Shown: positions 34,175 through 46,610 of the stretch, in pieces
Position numbering within the stretch: the stretch's first letter is position 1
Layout of the letters: every line of letters begins with the position of its first letter
Source: Gymnopilus junonius
Lineage: Eukaryota > Basidiomycota > Agaricomycetes > Agaricales > Galerinaceae
Reading direction: 5' to 3'
DNA: 64,000 nt
NCBI GenBank assembly: GCA_015501075.1
Contig: JADNYJ010000054.1
Location: forward strand, 170,701 to 234,700
The notes under the pieces: model-generated
Told to the model about the DNA's origin: nothing
The model's input: the letters and a program-made list of their open reading frames with translations, nothing else
Databases searched by the model: none
Made by a program: the position numbers and the translations under genes

Positions 34175-37100
34175 TTATGTGGGATGGAGGATCTTGCTAT
34201 ATTTGATGTAAAGTTCGTCGTAAATTGTTCGCCTTTTGTCAATTGAGAGGTCAAAGTTGGGCTTGAAGTATTCAATGCGATCCAACAAGAGGGTGCAGTC
34301 TGCAGCATTTACATCTTCCGACAAGCTTTTCTCCAGCTGCTTGTAGAAGTTTTCCCGGAGGGTGCTTGAAATGTTAAGATTCTCTTGTTCAAAGTTGTCG
34401 AGGTCGAGGTTTCTCGCGTTGAAGTCATCCCTAGTGTCTAAAATCACGCCGTAACCATGGCGCAAAGTTCTACATAGAGCGCTGGCAAGCACCCAATAGT
34501 TTTCGAAGTCAGACTGCACCTTAGATTTAGCATCGTTTATCTTTGAAAGAAAAGTCAGCTTCGCTGCAAAGCAAGAGTCATAGGATGATGTGATCCAATC
34601 TTCGATGGCGGTGCCCTTGCGCTTCCCATCTTGATACAGAAGAAACACATATGGCAGAATCCAGAGGAACGACTCAAGTTCATGGTGGTAGTAGCGAGCT
34701 CTGTACCCAGTCCAATATTGAGATGTCAAAAGGTCCAATGCCATGAACGGAATGGTGCCAGTCCTGTCAGTTCCAAAGACCCGAGGTTCCCATTGAAGCA
34801 AGGAAAGATCAAAGTCGGTCAATACACCACACTTCTCAACCGGATCGTACATGAGGTTACTGAGGCTGGGGTCGCCGTGTTCGACAAAATTTTGCCACAG
34901 AAATGAATGGCCTGGAAAAAAGTGATATGTGAATTACTAGATTAACTTCCTGTGAAGAATTTGACTTACAGACGACGCCCTCGAGCCAGGCTTTGACGAA
35001 CTCCCATCCTTTGACGGTTGTGATCTTCTTCAACTGCTTCATACCAATGATTCTCATCGTACGGTGACCGTCCCAATCGTGACCGACCATGCTCCTTATG
35101 CGATGTGTCGTAGTCCCTTTCACATCACAATAAAAGTAGAATGAAGGAAGGTGTTTGAGCATGCTCGGTAGTCCGAGCTCAGACCTCTTTTGATCATGAT
35201 TTGCCTTTGCTTGGTCCTCCTTGGCTATGTCATATATGACCTCCATTGTCAGGCCTTCATGGCGACGTTGAACCTCCGGGTGGCACATTTTACAGACCAT
35301 TTGAATGTCGGGCCCCCTTTTCCGATATCCTGTGGCTGAGACGACAGCAGTAGCCCTCCCCGAAAGACAATGCGGCTGATAGGACAAGAACTCGCTCATG
35401 TTGAGTTCGACACTTGAAATTCTACCAGCTCCGTCGATGTCCAAATTGGCCGGGGTCTTGGTTTCCTTAGACGTGTCCAGTACTTCTCCTAGATCGAGTT
35501 TGAATCGCGGGGCAGTATGTTCCTTATTTCCTTCAGCAGCTTTCTCTTTGCCTTTTCCAGATTTCTTGTTCTTACGACCTTCTTCCGGAGCTGCGCTATG
35601 CTGTCGTTCTGCCTCAGGATTAAGTTCGGGTATGATGCCCCAATCTCTAATTGAAAAGCGTTGGAAAGCAAGAAGGAGAACGAGGAAATGGGGGAAATTA
35701 TGGCAGATGTTAATACCAGCCGCTTGTACGATGCCTTGTCGATCGTAGTACCAAACCCATAGGACACCATCTGCCAGAATCAGTCAAAGTCAAAATGAGA
35801 ATAAGAATAATGAATGAGAGAGAAACACACCCGTAAAAAGTACATTAATAACGTGATGAACGCCCGCACTATAGGACATCATCTCCAAGGCATACGAAGC
35901 GCACTGGACGCGGCCTTCAACTGCTTTTTTAGACTGACTCTCGACTGGAACAGGATGAGAAGCGGAGCCAGCAGGGGTATTACCAGGGGTGCGGCCCTTC
36001 GACTTCGGGTCTGATTTCTGGGTCTTGGACCCTTTAACCCTCTTCGCTGGAGGCTGTTGTTGAACACTACCAAGGTTTGCAACTTCATTGGATCGTTTCG
36101 AACCACCTCCAATTTGGCTATCCGCTCCAGCTGCTGAGCGCTCCCGCTCCTCCTGCGTTACGACGTCCATCGTTTCCACCGGTAGCAGGGACTCTGTCGG
36201 GTTAGGATTATCCGTGTAAGTATACCCAGCTTTAAGCTCAGGCATCCATCCAGCAGGATTGCCTTTGTTGTGGACTTTGAATTCGTGACATGTGAGAGGG
36301 ATATCCCATTGAAGCCCCGAAGGAAGACGGTCCTCAAGGTTTGCATCCGTACATTGGTGGATTTTTGACAGCGCAGCTCTAGTCGACGCCAAGACGTCCG
36401 GACTACGACCAAGATCGACAACCCCTCCTTCAAAGCGGGACGAGATTTGGTTGGGGTCATTGACTTGAAACCGAATATCCAACATGTCTGGCCGCAATGG
36501 AAGATTTGCACCACCATCGACATTCTTCAACTTGTCGAGGGCTGCATTGCAGAGCTTGACGTAGGGGCCATAGCGCTGCTTTTCAAGGTCCTTCCGTAAT
36601 AAGTTATGACTATCATAGCACGTCAGGACCAACATTGAACATCAAAGTAGGAAGAAACTCACAATTCAATCAATAATTTCTTGATGTTGCGACTGTTCGC
36701 AATGGGGACGACCTCTTTGATGGCAGTAGTAAGCAGTTTATTCAGTATACCCTCCCTCTTCTCCACCATGTCCTTCTCGAGTGGCCCTGCTTTTGCCTTC
36801 TCCGGCTGCTGCGTGATAGGGGAACCAGTCGCCTTTCCCTGCCCGGTGCTCTCGGTCGTTGAACTACCCTCGGCAGGGCTTCCAGCGTCGCTTGATTGAG
36901 GAATGACCTTTCCGCCGTTGTTGTTGATGCTTGGATAGAGGCGTTCCCGCTGCAGATCCTCGATCTGGGACTGGTATCGATCCAATTCCCTTTTCTTCGC
37001 GCTCGATTCCTTCAAACCTAAGTACAAGAAGTACTTGACAAGGTTGTTAAAGCCACATTTCGCAACGTTCTTGAGGTCTATCGCGAGATCTTCCTTAATA

Positions 37101-37257
37101 TCATCCTGCCTTTGGAGCATGACATAGAGCGCGTCAGTCACGGTGATTGAGAAAGGTAAGCGGCAGTCACGCACTTGTATTGGGTGTTACCAGCCAAACT
37201 ACGTGATGCCGAACCCTTCTTGTTCGGTGTCGAAAGATGTGGTCGAGCGGTCGACAT
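34175..37257 (-). CDS. FunK1-type fungal protein kinase, copy B (complete)
   Basis: Five exons (37257-37175, 37109-36663, 36609-35831, 35770-34970, 34911-34175) give 948 residues, and the total length divides exactly by three. It is the only array member with an intact short first exon (MSTARPHLSTPNKKGSASRS). Further landmarks are FNNLVKYFLYLGL, RPDMLDIRFQVNDP, VQCASYALEMMSY, GRATAVVSATGY, MVCKMCHPEVQRRHEG, the catalytic FLWQNFVEHGDPSLSNLMY, and GVLTDFDLSLLQWEPRV with RTGTIPFMALDLL. All kinase residues expected for FunK1 are in place. Intron positions match copies A and C exactly, proving duplication of a whole gene. A nuclear or cytosolic role in signalling is usual for kinases, but nothing in the sequence shows it here. 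Confidence 0.93.
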
Positions 37258-38951
37258 CTTGTGTACACCTGGGGGGGTATTCTAAAGAAAATGTCCTGTA
37301 ACGGCCAGCCTTTTAAGCCATTCAACAGTGCGCGCCCTTTACTGTTTCCGAATCGCGATTCGCGACAGTTCGCGAGCAGCAAAATCCGGACCGTATCTCT
37401 ACACGTGACCTTCGGTGAATCTGCTATAATCGGATAGAATAGCCATGTTTATCACCCAGATCGTCAGGATCAGATACCCGACCATATTCCCGAGTTATGG
37501 AATGGTCAGCTAACAAGCACGCGAACAAGGATGAGTAGAACACGTCGTGACACGTGAGGCAACTTTGATGGAATCGGCAAGAAGCGTTCCGAATTCTAAG
37601 CCAGTTTTCTTTTCAGCCTCGGCTCCAGTAAGAGTGGAAACTTGTGTCCCACCATGTTTTCCAGCCAATTGTATCTTGTACGGTTTGGTGATTTCAAAGC
37701 TGGTCAACATTATACAAATTCTCTACAACACTTCAAGTTCACTACTTTCTACTTCCATAGTTTTGATTGAATTTCCTTTCCATAAAATCATAGGTAAGGC
37801 CCAAGTAAGGCCCACAAGAGAAGTGATAGGCGAAGGCAATCAATGAGTCTAGGGTATCTTCTCAGACCTGGAACTTGAGTAGGTACCCGAAAGTTGGAAG
37901 TGCCTTGTATTTGTTTGCCCCTCCAAGTCTCGAGCGTTGGAATGTCTAAGTTCATCGCCAAGATTGTCAGATATCCGATAACCCAAAGTAATGGAAACGA
38001 AGAAGAGAAGGGAGTTCACTGCCAACACGAACAGGATCAATCAGGTATTTCCATTTGTTTTCGCCAAATGGATAGCGCGATCGATAAGCGGTTAGATTGT
38101 TTGGCTAACAAGGTCACATTAACGACGATCCCATCGCGTGTCATTCTGGGTTTCCTTACTGGTCGTTCAATAGTAGTGTAGTACAATGCCGATTTAATTT
38201 ACTGAACCGACGCCGAGTAAGTAACACATGGACCAATAGTCTTGATGCAAACTAAGTGTGCCTCAGTCGAGCCTCGGAAAAAATGTACGCCATATGATGT
38301 GCAACTATGAAACGAAATAGAACAATTCCATGATACGGATCACCGTCGACATTGTTCCTCAGAAGCAAGAACTTTTATGACATGCATTACAACGGACCGG
38401 GTTATAGAAATGGTAACACATATCCAGGAGGATGGCGAACTCGAAGGGAAAGAAAGCACCCCAGAAGAAAGAACCCCCGAACTCATTGTGGGTCCAGCAA
38501 AATGTAGTGGTTTCAAGCTTTATATATGTTTATCACGAAGTCCCTGTGCTTTGACGGCAAAGAGCCCGAAGCTCTCTTGAAATTGCACCCGGTCCAGCGA
38601 AGGGGCACAAATGCTTCTCCGAAAAGATCAAACAGAACACCTGAATCATTGACGTAGGTAAGGTCAGAAGTTGCACTACAAATGTTGCCCCTAAAGCCCA
38701 TGTTCCTACGTTAACACCGGCGCGAGGAGTGCTCCCTCGATTTAGAAGTTCTTCGGTTAACGTCCAGCAGAGTTGGAAGGCTGCTGAGGCGAGAGTTGCC
38801 AGACTGGACAAGTTAACAGAGCAACAAAAACGTGGTATACATATACGGTCTTGGTCCTGTAAGACCAAGGGTAATGCACGAATTACAGTGGAAACATCCC
38901 GTGGTATGGAGGGGTATCAATCCAGAATGGTATTCGAAATGGAGCCTCAGG
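37258..38951. other. Gap between FunK1 copies B and C; no supported gene
   Basis: About 1.7 kb. Two stretches near 37450 and 37945 resemble each other (ATC-CCAGATCGTCAGGATCAGATA versus ATCGCCAAGATTGTCAGATAT-style), hinting at an old local duplication. No gene was recognised. Confidence 0.35.
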
Positions 38952-41724
38952 TTACTGCGACGGCGCAGGATTAAGGATGTGTTTGTACCTGTCTCGGAGT
39001 TCTTGCGTTTTGGCATCCGAGAGCTCGAAGCCTGGTTTATGAACATCCAGCTGAGCCAATAGTCCCTGTAGGTTTTTTGGGAGGGAAGATCTTGAAGCCT
39101 TTAAAAAGGTTTTAAAAAGCAAATCTGAATGTTTGGCATAATCAGGCCGAGGCTGTTGCTGCTGCCGAGGCTTAGACCCAGCTTCGATCATTGCAGGGCC
39201 TTCCTCGTCAGGTTCAGAGGGGTCTTGACGGGATTTCTGCTTGAAGCGGAATAACTGTAAATTTCGTAACAGGGACCTGGCAAGACGCCAGCATTCACTG
39301 AAGTCAGGCTGAGCCTTAAATTCGGCTTTCTCAAGATACTCGGAATAAAAGGTCGACTTCCCTTCAAGACAGGTGACATAGGATGACGTACTCCAGGGAT
39401 CAACAAACTCGTTAGATTTACGTACACCATCCTGATAGAGAAGGAAAGTGTAAGGGAGCATCCATATGAACGACTCGAGTTCATGATGGTAAAAACGCGT
39501 AGTAGCTCCACTCCAGTAATCGGCGGTCAGGAGATCAAGTGCTATGAATGGGATCGTGCCTGTCCTGTCGGTTCCAACGACACGGGGTTCCCACTGAGGT
39601 AAGGAAAGGTCGAAGTCGGTCAACACACCATGCTTGAATTCCTCGTCATACATAAGATTGCTGAGACTAGGATCACCGTGTTCTATGAAATGCTTCCAAA
39701 GGAACGCATGGCCTACAGAAACAATAGCCTTCAAAAGACATGATAGAATTAAGTAGAGGACAACTTGCATATCACACCTTCAAGCCAGGCTTCAACAAAC
39801 TGCCAACCCTTTAGCGTCGTAATCTTCTTCAACTCCTTCATGCCAATGATTCTCATCACACGATGGCCCTTCCACGAAATATCGACCATGCTACGAACAC
39901 GATGAGTCGAAGTACCGCTCACGTCACCGTAGAAATAAATTTTGGGCAAATGGTTGAACATATTCAGTGGTGTCCCTAGCATGGCTCTCTCGCCATCCTG
40001 CAACGCCTTGAGCTGGTCCTTCCGTGTTACGTCATATATAACCTCCATCATAAACCCCTCGTGACGATGTTGCACCTCCGGGTGGTACACTTTACAGACC
40101 ATCGAGAGCTCGTCCGTACCGTTCTTACCGTGGCCCACAGCATTGACTACGGTGGTAGCTCTGCCCGAAAGGCAGCGTGGCAGGCTGCACAAGGGTTCCT
40201 TCATGTTTAGTTCTACGTTCCATAATTCAAAAGTGCGACATTCCCCACTTTCTTGCCAGAAATTCGCAAAATCTTTCGGGTTGTCGAGGTCCTGATGAAG
40301 GCGAAGAACGACAGGCAGAGCAGGATCTTCTCTATTACCTTCAGGTGAAACTTCATTTTGACACTCTGCCGATGGTTGAGTAGGACGTGGCCTGTACAAC
40401 TCGTATACTGCCTTGGGGTTCAAAGAAGGTATAACTCCCCAATCTTTCACCGAGAAGCGTTGAAACGCAAGTAGAAGGACGAGGAAACGTGAAAAATCGT
40501 GGAAAATGCTGATACCTGTCGATTGGATGATGCCTTGGCGATCGCAGTACAAGATATTCAGAACGCCATCTGCAGAACTTTAGAATAAGGAAAGGGATAC
40601 ACAATTACAAAAAACTTACTGGTGAGAAGTAAGTTGATAGCGTGATGGATGCCCGCACCATAAGAAAGCATATCTAAGGCGTATGACGCGCATTCAAAAC
40701 GGCGTGCCTTTGCTTCCTTAGTGCCCTGTTCAACAGTGATCTCCCATGTAGGAGAGCTCTTGGGTGAATTCCCTTTGCTTCCGGAAGGTGTGCGCGTCCT
40801 CTTGATTGATGGCTGCTCCTCATCACTGCCAAGAGTTGCAACGTCTCGGCTTCGTTTGGGCCTGATATGAATTTGGTTATGCCCTTCCAATCCTTCCTCG
40901 TCCATAGCTTTAGTGCCCACGGCGTTGAGGAGAGAATTATTTCTTGTCTCGCTCGTGAATACGTGAGATTCCAGGTAGGACACTACGCCTTTAGGATATC
41001 TTTCGTTGTTGACATCAAATTCATTAGATGCAAGGGTTATTTGCCACGGGAGCTGACATGGAGGAGGGTTGGTGAAGTCAGGATTGGGATCCCCGTGGGC
41101 ATTCAGGAGAGCGACTGTAGACGAAATGACCACACGCGGGTAACAATTGTCGTGCTGAAATCGAATATTTAACGCGTCTGGGCACTGCACTGGATTCACA
41201 ATAAGGTTCCCTAATCGGTCGAGAACATCGTTACATAGGCGGACATATGAACTCCAAACAGCAGTCTTTGTACCCTGGAAGGCAGTGGCTCTTTTGCAAC
41301 ACGTCAGGAAAGAGATTATCTGCCAGAAGGAGCGTACTCACAATGTGATTAACAATTTATTGACCTCGACGTCGCTACTGATGGGTTGAACTGATTCGAG
41401 AGTATTTCTCAGCAACCTATTGAGAATGTCGTCTCGGCTCATAATCAGGACCTTCTCTTCCTCTGTAGTGTTCAAGAAGTCCTCAGCCGATCGATCTTGT
41501 CGTGTCTCTTGGGAAGATTTGTCTTCGTGTCCGACTTTTTCGTAGATATAGTAGCGTTTCCATTGCAGTGCCTCAATCTTGACTTGTAGTTCGTCTAATT
41601 CCTTCTTTTCCTCGCCGTCCTTCTTCAGGATGATATATAGGAAGTATTTGAGCAGCTCGTCAAAACGACATCTCACAGCGTTTCGTAAAGCGTGTTCGAT
41701 CTTTTCCCTGACATCCCTCTGCAT
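38952..41724 (-). CDS. FunK1-type fungal protein kinase, copy C
   Basis: Exons 41724-41342, 41290-40620, 40569-39769 and 39712-38952 give 871 residues in one frame. Landmarks are FDELLKYFLYIIL, PDALNIRFQHD, ECASYALDMLSYGAGIHHAI, GRATTVVNAVGH, MVCKVYHPEVQHRHEG, FLWKHFIEHGDPSLSNLMY, GVLTDFDLSLPQWEPRV and RTGTIPFIALDLL. The catalytic residues look intact. The last intron (39768-39713) begins with GCAAGT instead of GTAAGT, a legitimate GC-AG donor, at the same place where copies A and B have GT. The upstream first exon expected from copy B is broken: ATGCTCAGTTTAGCC near 41809 meets a stop after nine codons. I therefore start at the in-frame ATG at 41724, and a shortened start is likely. Its sequence is closer to copy D than to A and B. 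Confidence 0.85.
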
Positions 41725-42070
41725 GTGAGGTATGTTTTGTCAATGAAGGTGGTAGAAAAAAAAGGCGCGTACTTGCAGCTAGCCGACGCTAGCGGCTAAA
41801 CTGAGCATTTGGCCCTAACCCTGCTTTCTGGAGGGCAACCTTTGTAGGCGGTAGGTAAAAAGTTGCGTCTAAGTTTGAATCTGTGATTGCTCAACTTGTC
41901 TTGACTATTGAAGTACGTAAGCGTGCTACTCCAGTACAGTAAACTACAACTTCGAACATGATACGCAATAGGAAAGATTGCGACTTTATATGCAAGCGAA
42001 TGGACGGGGTTCCGACTACCAAAGGAAATGGGTGCGTGGGGGGATGACCAGGGACGGGATACACGTCGAA
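41725..42070. other. Gap between FunK1 copies C and D
   Basis: About 350 bases holding the decayed first exon of copy C (about 41770-41810) and the 3' end of copy D. Nothing else was seen. Confidence 0.35.
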
Positions 42071-43271
42071 TTAGAGAGGTTTCGAAGCTGCTAGCCTGGT
42101 AATTGCGCGGGATCGAGAATATATCCTGAAGTTCTGCGGTAGCGACCATTTGATTATAATAAGATGGTGTCCTTCAGGAATCAACAAGGGAGTTGGCTTG
42201 CTGCTCGCCATCCTTATAAAGAGGAAAACATAAGGAAGCATCCAAATAAACGACTCCAGTTCATGATGGTAGTAACATTCAGCTTGTTCGTTCCAATATT
42301 CCCGAGTCAAGAGTTCAAGGGCCATGAACGGCATCACGCCTGTCCTGTCTGTTCCTATGACATGAGGTTCGAATTGAAGTAAGGTAAGGTCGAAGTCTGT
42401 CAAGACGCCACATTTGCTTTCTTCGTCGTACATGAGATTGTTAAGGCCAGGATCGCAGGGCTCCACAAATTTCTTCTATATGACTGCGTAGCTTAGAGAA
42501 ATGGTTAGTTAGTGAGTCCCCAGCACTACCATTTTCTCTGGCTTATAAACAAGCCCGTAAAGTTCATCTATAGCCTCAGGATTGAGGGCAAGTATGATGC
42601 CCCAATTTTCAATTGAGAGGCGTTGGAACGCAAGGAGAAGGATGACAAAACGGAGGGATTCGTGGAAAATGTCGGTTTCTCTTGATTGAATTGTAGCTTG
42701 GCGATCATAGTAGTAAATGAATAAGATACTATCTGCCAGCATTGAAGAATTTTTAGAGCAAGGAAATTATTATCCTATGAAGAACGTACCAGTAAAAAAT
42801 AAATTGATGGTGTGTTGGACACCTGTACTATCTGAAAACATTTTAAAAGCATATGACACGCATTCGAATCTCGCAATGTGCTTTTCAACAGTGATATCCC
42901 AAGAAGGAACAAATTATTTTCGCCTCTAGATGCTGTAGCATCAGGCGTACGTGCCCTTTTGGATGAAGATTTCTCCTGGCCAACCCTTATGCCTGCAATA
43001 CCATAACTTCGTTTGGACCCGATATAAGATTGGCTCTCTTCAAACGGTTCCTGCCGCGTATCGGATATTTTGTCCCCATGTTCCTTATTTTCGGACACAT
43101 AGTAGCGCTTCCACTGTAAACTTCGATCCTGCCCTGTACTTTGTCCAAGGCTGTCTTCTCCTCGGCGTCCTTCAGAACCAGATACAAGAAGTACTTGAGA
43201 AGCTCGTCAAAATGACACTCCATAGTATTTTGTAAACTTTGGCCGATGCCTCTCCTGACATCGCTTTGCAT
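42071..43271 (-). pseudogene. FunK1 pseudogene, copy D, with large internal deletions
   Basis: The remains keep the order of copy C. They are FDELLKYFLYLVLKDAEEK, then after a frame break LQWKRYYVSENKEHGDK joined directly to the late linker (SYIGSKRSYGIAG), a shifted CVSYAFKMFS block, and the exon start YYYDRQATIQS up to LNPEAIDELYG. A jump follows to the C-lobe: NLMYDEESKCGVLTDFDLTL, RTGVMPFMALELL, YYHHELESFIWMLPYVFL. About 170 residues of linker and nearly all of the ATP-binding lobe are missing. The catalytic HGDPS has become PCDPG, and the end is truncated. This cannot be an active kinase. It is the outermost, most decayed member of the array. Confidence 0.85.
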
Positions 43272-43693
43272 ATGGGGCGTGCTCTGTCAATCACAGTAGT
43301 AGTTTGGACAATTGAAACCAGTACTTGCCTAGATTATTCTTGCGAGACACCGGGCCTTGCTATTTCAGTTCCAATGAGTGGTACGAAAGTGTCACCGGCT
43401 GAGAAGCGTTCCATTGGAATTCAAATTGGGTTTGAGCCTTGCACAAGCGCCAGTGAGTTTCGATCCGTGACACGGTATCATGTGACGCGTTATGAGATAT
43501 CTCGCGCGTGATCTGACAATGCTTGTTCGCACCTTGACCACTTCAATTACGCTCCTAATATATAGGTCTTCAAGAACTCGCAAACGGCCATCTGACTTGG
43601 CTGTCTCGGGGCTCATATATTTTGTTCTGCCCATTACAGAGTCAGGACCGTTGTTTGCTCTTGACGCGAGGTCCTGCGCCGCGGTACAGCATC
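43272..43693. other. Promoter region before ADA3; nothing else recognised
   Basis: About 420 bases between the FunK1 pseudogene and the ADA3 start. No clear TATA box or repeat was seen. Confidence 0.35.
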
Positions 43694-45101
43694 ATGGCTT
43701 CCAGGCTCTCCTCCTTCCACCCTCCGGTCCCAGTTAGCACGGTTTTGCTGAAGAATGGGATCAATGACGTGCCTGCAGTAGACGAGCTGGAGCGCCTCCA
43801 AGCAGAGCTCGTTCATGCGAAGCAAAGGGCCCTTGACAGAGCCCGAAAAGCCGGAGAAGATCTCAGAACCATCGAAGAATCCATGCGCCGCATGACTGAA
43901 CGAGAGAAGGGGAAATACAAGGCCATTGAAAAGGTTAAACGGGAACGCGACTGTTAGTGTATTTTATTTTTTTCTGTTACATTGGATTCTGACCTCATTA
44001 AAACTCTGCTATATCCGTTACATACCTTCTATTTTTACCTGGTCTCAATTGCTATAACGCGTCCATGTTCCGCTCGATCTACCATCGGACGTTGTTCAAC
44101 TCTTGAAATTATCTCTTCGGGTGTCGTTTTGACCTTCATCATGATCCTTCTTTATCATCCTTTGCCTTCGGTGGCAAATGACCTCACACCGTCGGACGGA
44201 CTCTTGTTTCCATTCTTGTCGGGATTCTACAGCTGCTACTCCTATGCTAGATGTCGATGAAATCAAAGGCTCAGCTGCCTACTCTGGAGGCTCTTTAAAG
44301 TCTCGCAATCACTCTCAAGCAGCCAGTGCTATTCCCTCATCATCACGGTCTTCTTTGGATCCACGGCGCTCGTAAGTATTGACTTGGTCGAAAATCATTT
44401 CCTGTCTAATACTTGGTCATCAGAGCTGCAGATGAGCTCAAGAAGAAGAAAAAGAAACGGAAACGAGAAGGCGGAGACAGTGATGTTGAACCAGGTAAAA
44501 AATCTCTACTTGCCTTTTATTACATTGACCCACTTAACTTTTTGTTACAAAGACTTACAAAGACCACGAAAAATATCTCCACCAGTTCCTCCATCCCATC
44601 CTATCGCTTCCAAGGCCCCCAAGCCCCTTATATCATCCAGTCTTCCAAATAACAAGGTCCATATCCTCTTTTTCTTACTTAGTGGCATAGGTGCTAACGC
44701 GTGATAAAAATTCAAAGACAATCTCTGGACCTGACTTCTCCGTTCCCCCAACCCAACAACTCTTACCAGAACGACCCCCAATACCCCCACCACCTATACC
44801 CGGGCCCAGCAAACCCATAGAAGTCACAGAAGACTTTACCAAAACCAAACAACCTGCTCAACAGCTCACAATCGGGACTTTTTATACGAGTATAGAACCG
44901 TATACACGAAACATCAAAGAGGAAGATGTCGGCTTTCTAGAGTACACAGGCGATGAGGTCGAGCCGTATGTGATGCCCAAACTTGGGCGGCATTACCTCG
45001 AAGTATGGGAAGACCAAGATCAGGGTGTCCTACCCGCTTCAAATATTCTCTTGGAGCCGCAGGGAGATGTGTATATAGCCCGCATTATTATGACGGATTG
45101 A
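43694..45101 (+). pseudogene. ADA3: 5' part of ADA3/NGG1 (SAGA histone acetyltransferase subunit), 3' part missing
   Basis: Exons 43694-43952, 44233-44371, 44424-44494, 44553-44656 and 44718 onward share consistent phases. The N-terminus has the coiled coil DELERLQAELVHAKQRALDR. A basic KKKKKKRKRE linker and proline-rich LPERPPIPPPPIPGPSKP follow. The opening of the Ada3 domain is clear: IGTFYTSIEPYTRNIKEEDV, then GDEVEPYVMPKLGRHYLEVW. ADA3 links Gcn5 and Ada2 in SAGA and ADA complexes in the nucleus. After about 45015 the expected continuation of the family is absent. The DNA instead encodes, in another frame, the second half of a GH5 enzyme. The ADA3 frame then ends by chance at 45101, giving 318 residues where relatives usually have 500-600. 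The intron 43953-44232 is unusually long (280 bases), so a small extra exon could hide there. Confidence 0.85.
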
Positions 45102-46610
45102 CGTTGATTACGCGGCATTGGAATTGGTTCAATGCGGATGCGCTGGGCCTCTTACGAGGCAAGTACGGCTCGACACTTGGGGCGGTCAAACTTGGGGAGA
45201 AAGCAATTAGGAAGAGCCTCTGGGAGCAGATGGGGTATTTAAAGGAGGATGTGAGGATGCTCGGCGGCTCTGACTCTCCTTCGTCAATTAGAGGAGAGTA
45301 CCCGACACTGATAGGTGAAATCGGGACCCCATTCGACATGGACGAGAAGCGGAGCTACGGATGGACCGACGGGGGAAAATACAAAGGCGACTATTCACCC
45401 CAAGAAAGGGCGCTCGATGCGAGTCTGCAGGCTTGTGATGCACGGGACGAGGTGCCGAAGAAATCAAGGCCAAAGGGAAATACGATGCCAGAAGAGGACG
45501 AGCAAGAGCAACTGGCAAGACGACAGGAGGGCAGTCTGAGTTGGGACGGTGTGGACTTACGTTCCTGATGACCATTCGCATGAGTGGGGTGATGGGTGGA
45601 ATATGGAAGATTTGAGCTTGTGGAGTGTTGATGACTTGGATCTCGATTCGGAGGACGAAGGCGAAAGAGCTGACCCGGAAGAACACGAGAGCGGTGTCGT
45701 CAAGGATGAGCATATAGACGATCAGCTAGGGATGGAGATGATGGAGGATGAAGTGGGAGAAGATGCGTTGCACAGTCGTGCCCAGCTGCTCCTTAATACC
45801 TCTCATTCTTCGCCTGCCCAGGACAACAGCATCAACAACAGCACCCGCAGCAGGATCAGGAATTCAATCAGCAAGAAGATCAAGTCCAAGAGGGGAGGAC
45901 GGGCACGGTCAAAAGGCAGCCTGCCAGATCGGCGCCGATGAGCATGTCGACGTCGGTGATGTCGTCTTCTTTGAGCTTGGACACGCTTAATGGAGAACAA
46001 GCAGGAGGAGCGCACTCTGCTTCTTTTGCAGGACGACGGGATAGGAATAACGTCGTCAGCCAGAGGAAGAAGAGGGCAAGGGACTCTCCACGTCCTCATC
46101 ATCCAGTACCCTGTCTTCTTCCTCTTCTTCCTCCTCTGCATCACTACGGGAAGGCTATTCGCACACAGGACGCACTCGTCCAGGCAGGGTATAACTCCAA
46201 CCCATACACGTTCCTTACAGCTGGAGCACGCGCTGTTCGCGCATTCGCTAGACCATGGCCTGTCAAAAGCAGTGGGGAAGGCCGTGGAGGTCAAATTTGA
46301 TATTGCCAAGGGGGTGTTCTGGATGAAAGTAAGGGTTGGGTGGGAGGATGCGGTGATTAGGAAGGATGAGCAAGAGGAGCTGGGCACTGAGGTGTATTTG
46401 CCGCTGGTGCATTTTGCCCATGAGAGATTGATAAACGGATCCTTTGAGGAGACAAAGTGGAATGATGTCCACGCGCATTCGGAGGTCAAGGTCCTGGACA
46501 GTGACGCCGATGCTGACGCCGCTTCTGGCTCTGGTGGTTCCTCAACCGTTGCTGCTGGTTCTGATCATGAAGAAGATCAGGATCAAGTACCGCCTAGCAT
46601 GACGGTGTGA
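45017..46610 (+). pseudogene. 3' part of a fungal GH5 glucosylceramidase/steryl-beta-glucosidase gene (EGCrP/Sgl1-like), 5' part missing
   Basis: Readable family pieces are TRFKYSLGAAGRCVYSPHYYDG, RHWNWFNADALGLLRGKYGS, the nucleophile motif PTLIGEIGTPFDMDEKRSYG and YKGDYSPQERALDASLQACD. After a frame break near 45543 come TVWTYVPDDHSHEWGDGWNM and EDLSLWSVDDL. Then follow a long low-complexity insert, TFLTAGARAVRAFARPWPV, and the C-terminal sandwich AVGKAVEVKFDIAKGVFWMK with LGTEVYLPLVHFAHERL, stop at 46608. Such enzymes cleave glucosylceramide or steryl glucoside inside fungal cells. The N-terminal half, including the acid/base glutamate, is absent. At least three one-base frame changes lie inside (about 45543, 45890-45910, 46265). 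It abuts the ADA3 fragment with no gap. Confidence 0.8.

Noticed and set aside
35398..35748. Plus-strand open frames opposite the FunK1 genes
   Set aside because: They mirror conserved kinase exons and lack conserved features of their own.
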